64,000 bases of DNA, taken from the NCBI GenBank assembly GCA_030639305.1, contig DAOWCY010000001.1, forward strand, positions 65,832 through 129,831. The letters are read 5' to 3'. The stretch comes from JAGLQA01 sp023135565 (GTDB lineage: Bacteria; Acidobacteriota; Aminicenantia; UBA2199). The notes under the pieces are model-generated. The model did not search any database, was not told the DNA's origin, and saw nothing but the letters and a program-made list of their open reading frames with translations. Position numbers and translations under genes: made by a program. The stretch's first letter is position 1. Each line of letters starts with the position of its first letter. Below, one piece after another: positions 51,215 through 59,700 of the stretch.

Positions 51215-51482
51215 AGTTTTATCCTCCGTAGGGATTTATTTTATCAAACCCTGGAACCGGCCGCGGCTCCGGGGATATTCATATACTACCTGGAAAAAAA
51301 TTATACCATGAACGCATTGCTATTTTCAACCCCCAACGCCGGCGTTTAGGGGGCAATAGTCGTAAATACCTATGACCATTGATTTGGGATATGCAAGCCG
51401 GGGCTTATAGGTTGGGTGCGCCGCACCACCCTCAGAATTCTCGAATGCCCGTTTGCTGGGGCTTAAAGCTGGGGCTGGGGCT

Positions 51483-51559
51483 GTAAGTATCCGGTTTTTT
51501 CCAAAACCGGACACTTACCTCAGCTCCTATTGATAACGCCTGCCTGTTCATGATATAAT
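51483..51559 (+). promoter_or_regulatory. Long hairpin followed by a promoter
   Basis: GTAAGTATCCGGTTTT (51483-51498) pairs with AAAACCGGACACTTAC (51503-51518), 15 of 16 bases. Then TTGATA (51530-51535), 18-base spacer and TATAAT (51554-51559) drive the membrane cluster beginning at 51590. The hairpin may end upstream transcription or be an operator. The rest of 51215-51482 shows only GC-box fragments. Confidence 0.65.
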
Positions 51560-51589
51560 TATTTTGTCGGCAGCATAAATAAAGGTAAC

Positions 51590-52021
51590 ATGGATTTCGA
51601 AGAAAAAATAAAAGAACCTTTTAAAAAGCAATTGCAGAAGCAGCGGTCTACCTTAGAAAACACAGCGGCTGCTTTTGAGAGTTTTAAACCTTTCTTAAAA
51701 GAATGGCCGCAGCGCAAAAAAAGAATAAAAGAGAGCAACACTTTCTATGTCGCTGCCTGCGAAGAAAGACTAAAAAAAATAGCAAAACCTCTCAAAACGA
51801 AGCGGTATAAAAAAGCCCGCCGCCGGGTGATTAAATGGGGCAGATTCATCACCTATTTCCATTGGCGCGGCCTGCGGGAAAGAACGAAAGTGGTATGCCT
51901 GGGGGCGCTCAACATTATCAGGATGGCGCTGATCCTGAGTGTCTATGTCGGTGTGGTGCTGCTGGTTTCCTATGCCGCGGTTAAGCTTTTCAACCTGGTG
52001 TTCGGAACAAACGCAGCATGA
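51590..52021 (+). CDS. Small one-span membrane protein of the giant-protein cluster
   Basis: 143 residues. About 100 cytoplasmic, strongly basic and helical residues (KKQLQKQRSTLENTAAAFES) precede one membrane segment near 108-135 (IIRMALILSVYVGVVLLVSY). No family recognised. Its stop overlaps the next start (ATGA). A promoter and hairpin lie upstream, so this is the first gene of the cluster. Confidence 0.75.
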   Translation: MDFEEKIKEPFKKQLQKQRSTLENTAAAFESFKPFLKEWPQRKKRIKESNTFYVAACEERLKKIAKPLKTKRYKKARRRVIKWGRFITYFHWRGLRERTKVVCLGALNIIRMALILSVYVGVVLLVSYAAVKLFNLVFGTNAA

Positions 52022-53514
52022 AACAAAAACTGTTTTTCCATTCGCCGCTGCTGAAAGCCGCACCGGCAGGGCAAGCTCCCAAACGATCTATTATACTCAA
52101 ACGGCTGGCATTTATCTTTGTTTCCGCTGCCTGTATCCTTACTCCTATCCTGCTGATAACCGCCGGCACCCTGCCCAAAAAAGGCCCGGCTGTTCTTTTG
52201 TATTGGGCCCACGACTACCTCTACCTGCCCTTGAAAGGCTATTTGTACACTTTGATTTTCCCCCACAGCCTGATCTGGTGGGGGGTTATTTTTACACTTT
52301 TTATCCTGTGGCTGACGGCGTACCTTTGCGGCGGTTCCCTGGTTAGGAGTCCCCATATCTATTTTTTAGAACGGGTTGTGCGCAGCCCCAAAAAACACGG
52401 AATTCTAATCCGCAGCGCCGGGTGGTTGAAAAAATTGGGTATAAAACCGCAAATGTTGGCTGCGGTGGCAAATAAAGAACTGCAGATTGCCCTCAACCGC
52501 TTAATGAAGCTGCCGCTTAATCGAACGAACCCGGAGCTTTGCAAAATGGCGGTACGGCTCAGCCGACTGTATATCCGCTCGATTTGCCCCATCACCAGCC
52601 GCAGCCTTTTGTTGGAAACCGCTGCCGGTTGGCACCGGGTTTTCCAGCAGCTCAGGGTGCGCTCCCAGTTGGATAGTACGAACCGGTTTTTGGCGGATCT
52701 GACCGCGGAACTAAGCGCCGAAATCCGGCGGGTGCTGACGCCCCTGTTCGATTACCGGGAGAACGCCTCCCTGTGGCAGTCCACTTTAGAGAAGGAACCG
52801 GGATTCGATATCGATTTCTCTTTTACCCTGTTAGTGGATTTGCTCTACCTGACTGCATATGTAGACAGCGATACCGCTGCCCTGCTGTTAGTGCCGGACA
52901 CTGGGGGCAGCCGCGACAGGATCGAAGCCGTCATCTGCCGCAGGTTGGCGAGTGCGGTGGCGCGGCGGCGCGCTATTTTGGACGGGACCCGCCGGGAATT
53001 AGAAAGAGTGCAAAAGCTGGGAAACCCTGCTGTCGCCGACGTTGTCAAGTTTCCTCTCCTGGGCGCGCTGCTGGAAGGAGAAAACAACCTGCCCGCATTA
53101 GGGCGTTTGGCGCTTTCCACGGCTATCGACTTTGCTGCTTTGATGGGGCAGCCTGATATCGGCACCGGTTTTTTAGAATCCATGGAGATGTTGGATTTTG
53201 CGTTGAACTGTTCCGGGGACAGGAATTTATATCCTGCGGCGGCGCAGTTGCTGCGCAGTGTGCCGGGGCCGGTGGACTACCGGCTGTTGGCCGAGTTATC
53301 TCACCGGGCTATTTTGGAGCGCCGGGAAGCGTGGCGCCGGTCGGCGCTTTTTCCGCGCAGCGACAGTTCCGGTAAAGGCGGGGAAGCGCCTATTAGGGAG
53401 GTTGATTTCGAGTTGGCGCTTTCCCGTGTAGAAGCGTTGTTTAAGGCAGCCGGGCCCGGTTTTGATCTGCCTCCGGACGCGCCTGGAGCAGTCGCACACG
53501 AAAATCAAAAATGA
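52018..53514 (+). CDS. Membrane protein of unknown family in the giant-protein cluster
   Basis: 498 residues. Two membrane segments in the N-terminal quarter (about 27-48, LAFIFVSAACILTPILLITA; about 80-103, IWWGVIFTLFILWLTAYLCG), then about 390 mostly helical residues rich in Leu, Arg and Ala. Several tracts resemble helical repeats (LSRLYIRSICPITSRSLLLE). No enzyme motif. Translationally coupled to the small upstream gene; a repeat separates it from the giant gene downstream. Confidence 0.75.
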   Translation: MKQKLFFHSPLLKAAPAGQAPKRSIILKRLAFIFVSAACILTPILLITAGTLPKKGPAVLLYWAHDYLYLPLKGYLYTLIFPHSLIWWGVIFTLFILWLTAYLCGGSLVRSPHIYFLERVVRSPKKHGILIRSAGWLKKLGIKPQMLAAVANKELQIALNRLMKLPLNRTNPELCKMAVRLSRLYIRSICPITSRSLLLETAAGWHRVFQQLRVRSQLDSTNRFLADLTAELSAEIRRVLTPLFDYRENASLWQSTLEKEPGFDIDFSFTLLVDLLYLTAYVDSDTAALLLVPDTGGSRDRIEAVICRRLASAVARRRAILDGTRRELERVQKLGNPAVADVVKFPLLGALLEGENNLPALGRLALSTAIDFAALMGQPDIGTGFLESMEMLDFALNCSGDRNLYPAAAQLLRSVPGPVDYRLLAELSHRAILERREAWRRSALFPRSDSSGKGGEAPIREVDFELALSRVEALFKAAGPGFDLPPDAPGAVAHENQK

Positions 53515-53542
53515 AAAAATTAGCCTACTATGAAATTACTTT

Positions 53543-53681
53543 GCCTTCGGCGACCCTGCCGGGGGCCAAACTTTTGAAAAAGTTTGATCAAAACTTTTGT
53601 TTATTTAGAAGCGAGAATCAAAAACGCCGTCCTGCCGCGAAGCGGCTTAGAGGGTGGGTGCGCCGCACCCTCGCCGAAGGC
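53543..53681. repeat. Palindromic arm plus GC-box cassette
   Basis: GCCTTCGGCGACCCTGCCGG, CTTTTGAAAAAGTTTGATCA, GCCGCGAAGCGGCTTAGAGG, GGGTGCGCCGCACCC and TCGCCGAAGGC. Lies between the 498-residue gene and the giant gene. Confidence 0.83.
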
Positions 53682-53702
53682 AAGATTCTATGGTAAAAAA
53701 AA

Positions 53703-56700
53703 ATGAAATATAACTGGGGAAACGCAGGACAAAACCGCGGGCCGGAGCAGCACACAGAGGCCCGTTTCAGGAGAAAAAGCCGGGAAATAAAACTGCGTAA
53801 CCGCATCGACATCGTGCTGCTGCGGACAGCGGCGGTATTTGTCCTGTTCTTAGTAGGCGGCTGGTTTTTAGGCATCGAGACCGGTTTTCGCCAGGGGATT
53901 TTCGATCCTCCCCCGCTGCGTCCGTTAACCGACCAACGGCTGCTGGTCAACATCAGGGACGATATTATAGACAAACCGCTTTTGGACAGCGTATTTCATC
54001 CACCGGAAGAGAGCATTTATATATCCCAGGCCGGGGGCAAGCTGCACCGCTATTACCCGCGCACCGGCCTGTGGCGTCGGGAAACCATAGAGTTGGCAGA
54101 CCATTTGCTGAACCCGGATATTTTTTTACTGCGTTCAGGCAGCGGCGCGGACGCACGCTCGCAGCGACCCGGCAGCGACCCGGACCTGGACTCTTTGTGG
54201 GGCATTACCGGCGGCGGCGGGTTGGTTCACGGCAGGAGGGGGAACTGGCGCGTACTGGTAGGCGATTCATTTTTCAGCGGCGCCCGCGGAATGCCGGTAA
54301 GCGCAAAACAGTTGACTACCGCCGCTGTTTCCGGGGATGGGCGCTGGCTGGTTGTGGGCACCCGCCGGGACGGCGCCGGTATTTACGATCTCAAAACAAG
54401 GCAGTGGCTGAATCTCGAACCCCGTTTTTATGACGCGCTGCCTGCGCCGCAGGTCACCCATTTAGCCTTTTGCCGGGATCATTTCTGGATCGGCGGACCC
54501 GGCGGGCTGGCCTCGCTGCGCATCGCAGGAAAATCGCCCCAACTTACCCACTTTCCCGGTTTCTCCGGTCAGATACGCGATTTGGACGTAGACGGCGAAA
54601 ACCGGCTGTGGGTGCTGGAGAAACGAAAAAACAAGCAGGGCGGCGCAGGTTTGCTGCGCATTTCCAGGATCGCCTCCGGGGAGGCGGCGCCTCCACCCTC
54701 TAACTCTCTGGGGGGCCGGACCGGAAAGAATATCGAATCTCGAAAGAAAACCGCCGCTAATTCACAGGGATTAATTAAAAGGTTGATAGATGAGAAAAAC
54801 ATTTATCCCGGCTTAAAATTCGAGGACCTTCATTTTGCTTATTACTTCGCAGCGCCGGGAGGGACGGACGGCGGTTTCCTAATCCTGGCCGGGGACGCCG
54901 GTCTATTTGTCTACGACGCCGCGCTGCATAGTTGGCAGCGCCTTTTCGAGAGACCGGTTTTGTCCGCCCTGGCGCAGCCGAAGCGGAAGAAACTCTTTTT
55001 CGGCTATGACGGCGGCATCGGCGTACTCGGTATGCCGCCCCTGGGAGCGCCGCGGCTGCTGCCTGTGGTCGAACAAAGGATGACCCGGTTAAAACTGGGC
55101 AAACCCGGTGAAGTGCTGGCTTTAAGCGGCTCAGGCCGGTTCTATGCCTTACGCCGGAATAAAGTGATAGACAGTTTCGCCGCCCACCGCCGCCGGGTAG
55201 ACCCGGCTGAGTGGCAGGGCGCACTAACGTTTGGGGACACAGTGCTTTTCACCGGCAAGACGAATTCCTTAGTGCACAATATCGTCAGCCGCGACTATAA
55301 AAAAGTGGCCTCAGCCGACCTGCCCGATTGGCTGACCCGCACCCGGCCCAGCCCCAAATCGCTCACTTCGGGCAGCATGACGTATATTACATCGGAAGCG
55401 GACGGCAGCACCGATGTCTTCGCCATCGACACCGAAGCCGCCGCCGCTTCCCGCTTCGACGAAGGCGTGAACAAAGGCAGCCTGCCCGGTACGGTTACCC
55501 TGAGGCGGGATTGGCAGGGCCAGGGCATGGTGCTGCGCGGAGGCAGCGGAGACGGGCAAATTTTCCGCTTTTCTCCCTGGAAAGAGACTCTCACCGGCGC
55601 GCATGTGCCGGAAATGAGCGGCATCCCTTTTTACGACGCCGCTCCTTTCGAGCAAGGCGTGATGGCGGCCACCTACAGCGGTCTGAGGCATTACGATTAC
55701 CGGCGCCGCGCCTGGAGAAGCTATAAAAACGTCCCTATCGTGTCCGGCTACCCGGCGGAATTGGCTAATGCCGCCGGGCAATTGTTCATCAGGACTTCCC
55801 GGGGCAGCCTGACTGTTTTAAGAGCCGGGGATAATTTCTTCACGGTGATTAAAGAGAAACGTTTCGATTTTTCGGACGAACAACTGAGCGACGTTATGGA
55901 GGCGGATGGCCGTCTCTTCCTGGCCGGGCCGGGCCGGGTCTACCGCTACGACCAGGATTTGCGCAGTATTATCGATTCCTGGCGGATCGCCGGAAGCGGC
56001 GCTGTCAAATTAGCCGGTTTAGTGGGCTCCCAGCCGCTGGCTTTGTGCCGGGGCAAAGCTTATATCGGCTCCGATGCGCTGGACCCCGGGGCCGGTGAAG
56101 TGCTCAACCTGTCGGTAGGCCCGGATTATGTCTGGACAGTCCGGGGGGCGGCGGCCCCAGCCACACACCTATACCTTAAAGCCTACCCGGTAAATAATCC
56201 CTTCTCCGGCACTGGAGCGCGCTGCTTTTTCCGCAATCCCGGGGCAGGGGCAGGTATCGACTCTATATTAGACGCAGTAGAACTACCGGGCCGGGAGGTG
56301 ATTGCCGTCTCCACCCCGAAAGGGCTGCGCTTTTACAGTCCCCGCTCCCGCTCCTGGTACAGCAGTAAACACAGCGGCGGGGAGCTTTATGTAGTGGGAG
56401 AGCATCTACTAATTGCCGGGCTAAACAAAGATAACCGTTTCGACCTGACCGCCGTAAAACCGGCAGCACTGCGTTTGCCCGGCGCCGGTTATACTTCGAC
56501 TTTCGTTTCCCGTGGGAAGCGCGGCGCAGCCGGGCCGGATCCCTTTACCGCGCCTGTTACTTTCAACCGCGCACTATCTTTCCCCGCAGTGCAGTACGCA
56601 GTGAACAAAAGCGCAGGTAAACTGGCCTATATCACACCCGGCGGCGGCGTGGTAGAGTGGCGGTCGGCAGACGAAAGCCGGAGGGAACTGCTGGCCGCAC

Positions 56701-59700
56701 CCGGGGAACAGCCGGTTTCCGCGAATTTGCGGCGTCTTTTCTACCGTGATACAGCCTTCGGGAAATACCTGCTGTGTACCACTACCGGGAATATCCGGCG
56801 CTATGACTTAGATAAACGCACCTGGCAAAAAATTTCCTTAGATATCCCCGAGATTTCCGACATCTCGATTTCCAGGCAGGGAGACCGTGATATGGCCGTA
56901 GTGAAAAACGGCGGCGGGGAGTTTTTTATTTGCGATTTCGACCGCAGCCGGGCCGCGGTATACCCGGACAGGACGCCCACGAAGCAGGTCTTTAGACCGG
57001 GCGCAGCCTTCGGCAGCCCGGCGGAAAGCTTAATGGATGTGCAGCAGCGCGGTCTGTCTCTCTGGACTTTTGTGCTTAAAGACCGCATTAAGTATTTTTC
57101 TCCCCTGACCAGGAAGTGGGTGGAAGTGCGCTTAGAGGGCATCAGCGGGGAACCTTCTTTCTGCAAACTGCAAAACCGCGGCATAATAAAAGCAAATAAC
57201 GGGCGTTCTTACTGGGTGGCAGTCAAACCGGGACCTCACCCCCGGCAATTTGCCCGTTATGATCTTAAGGCCGGTGAAACCACGGCTGTGGACGGCAGCG
57301 GCTCTACCTGGAAACTCACCCCCGGCGGCAAACTTTTCAAACAGCCCCTTTCTAAAAAAGGCGTTTACTTTGAAGAAAGTATCCTCTTCGAGCAGCCTTT
57401 TTTGTTGGCACCGGGCCGGGTACAGGGGGCCTATCGCTGGCAGGACCTTATTCTTTTCGATACCACAGAGGGAATGCGGGCCTTAGACACAGTACGATAC
57501 CGGGAAGCGCAGTTACCGGGAGCGGCCCGTGATTTCGGCGCCATCGTCGAAGCCCGCCGGGAGGGTGGTTTGCTCCGGCTCAGGAACCGGGCTGGGCGTC
57601 TTTTGTTATTGGAACAAAAAAGGGAAGGCTACGATGTCCTAATGACAGTCAGGCGGGAAACCGGCGCCGGTGCTTTCGACGGGAAAAATGGCGCAGGAGA
57701 AACCCCGCAGCCCGGCGCCATCGAGGATACCTGGCCTGCTTTGAAATCCCGGGTAGTCCGGCTGCCTGACGGCAGCAGCGCTTATAATCCGTTAACCCGT
57801 TTAAGAGTGAACAGCAGCGGCGAATTGCTGGCTGAGGGGCACAGCCGGGCGAAGCGGCTGGCTCCTTCAGGAACTGTGGCTGTAGATATGCTGCCCCCGG
57901 CGTTAAATGTGGGCTGGCTGCAGTGGCAGCGGGAGAACCGCAGTTTCCGCGTGGAGACCCATGCCGGGCCTAAAGTCTTGAGCCGCCTGGATTTTATTAA
58001 AAACGACAAATTAATTTTCGAGGAAGTGGATGCCTTGATGGTTGATTTCAAAGCGGGGGATGCGGCGGGCCCCGCCCGGAACCGCTTTATCGCGGCCAAC
58101 AGCCACGGTACATGGACGTATACGAATGACAACCTCAGTCTCGACGACCGGGGTATTCGTTTCCGGCCCCTGGGCTGGCAGCGGCCTTTAAGCGCGGCCC
58201 ACGGCTATTTTATTACTCCCGGCGCTGTTTATACTAAAGATGGGCAGCCGCTGCCCGCCGGGCGGGAGCACCGCGTCCGCTTCGGTGATGTCACCCTGAT
58301 CGAAAGAATCGCCTTAAGCCGGGTAAGGGGGCTTATTGCCGCCCACAGCAGCAGCGGTACTGTTACTATAGATGCTTTTGCGGCGCAGGGTTTTGCCTGG
58401 GATCGAAACAAACGCGGGTTGGCCTATACACAAAACGGGTTATTGATTCAAAGTGACGCCGGGATTCATCCTGTAGACAGTTACGCGGGTTTTGAAAAGC
58501 CTCCGGGCCAGGGCCAGCTTTACAGCGAAGACAAAGGAGTCGTGTATTTCTACATCCCGGCAAACTTTTCTGTAAATGCCGCGCAGCGGCTCAACAAAAG
58601 TTTTGCGGGGGTGCAGGGGGCAGTTTTCCAAAAGCGCCCCCTGCCCGCCGGAGGCAAAAAAAAACAAATAGCCGGTTTATGGAAGCCTCTCGTTGGCAGT
58701 CCATGGGCAAACCGCACCCTGGTAGACAACGACACTTGGCAATGGCAGTTGAAAAACGGCCGAATCTCTATCCGCCTGAAAGGAAAAGCCCACAATTTCC
58801 GGGTGATTTCCGGTAATTCCGGTTTGTCTTTCAGCAGCGATCGCCTGGTAGATGCCGCCGTTTACAAGAACCGTTTGTTTGTCAAAAGCGAAGCCTTTTT
58901 AGAAATAGCCGATCTGGTTAGCGGCCTGGGCCACTTGAAAGCGCAGCGGCTGGCGGTCAGCCCCTTCCAGGGCCTAAAAGTTATCCGCCGCGCCGGGGGA
59001 CGTCGAGACCTGACCGCCCGGCAGGGAGGCAGCTATTTCACCTGGAACGAAACCGGCAGCCGTTTCCAACCGGCAGCAGCCGCCGACGATCCCCGCAAAC
59101 CACGGGTTATCGCCCAATTGCCGCAAAATAGCCCGCTGCTGCGTTTCACCCTTCGTTCCGGCGCTGTGCAAAAAGAGTTGCTGCTAACCGGCAGCAGCGG
59201 TTCAAACTGGGTGCCCTTTCGTTTTAGCGACAGGCGTTTCCCCTTCGATGTGGTCACTTCTATCGCCGCCCGCGGGGACACCCTGTATGTAGGCACTAAA
59301 GCCGGGCTCCAGGTTTATTCTGCGCCGGGCCAATTTTTAGGTTTGAATAGTATGAGCAAATTCTACGGGCTGCGCGGCAGGGGCGGCGCTTTACAGGAAA
59401 TAAAAAAAGTAGGCATCCCCTTGAACAGCCCTGATGTCGTCATGGCCTACTCCCCTGCCAGGGGCATCGAAATCCTCCCCGACGGCAGCATTAAGAACAT
59501 CGCTAAACCCACTGCATCGAACCGCTGGCTGCGCTTGCAAACCGGCTTCTGGCGCTGGTATACCGAAAAAGAAGACCGCTTGTTCGTGCAGTACAAAGAC
59601 CGCCGGGGTAATTTCAGCCCGGCAAGCAGCGCCATCATCTCCAAAGGGCTTATGCTCCATGACCACATCGTAGATATTGCCGCTTTCGACGACCGGGCTT

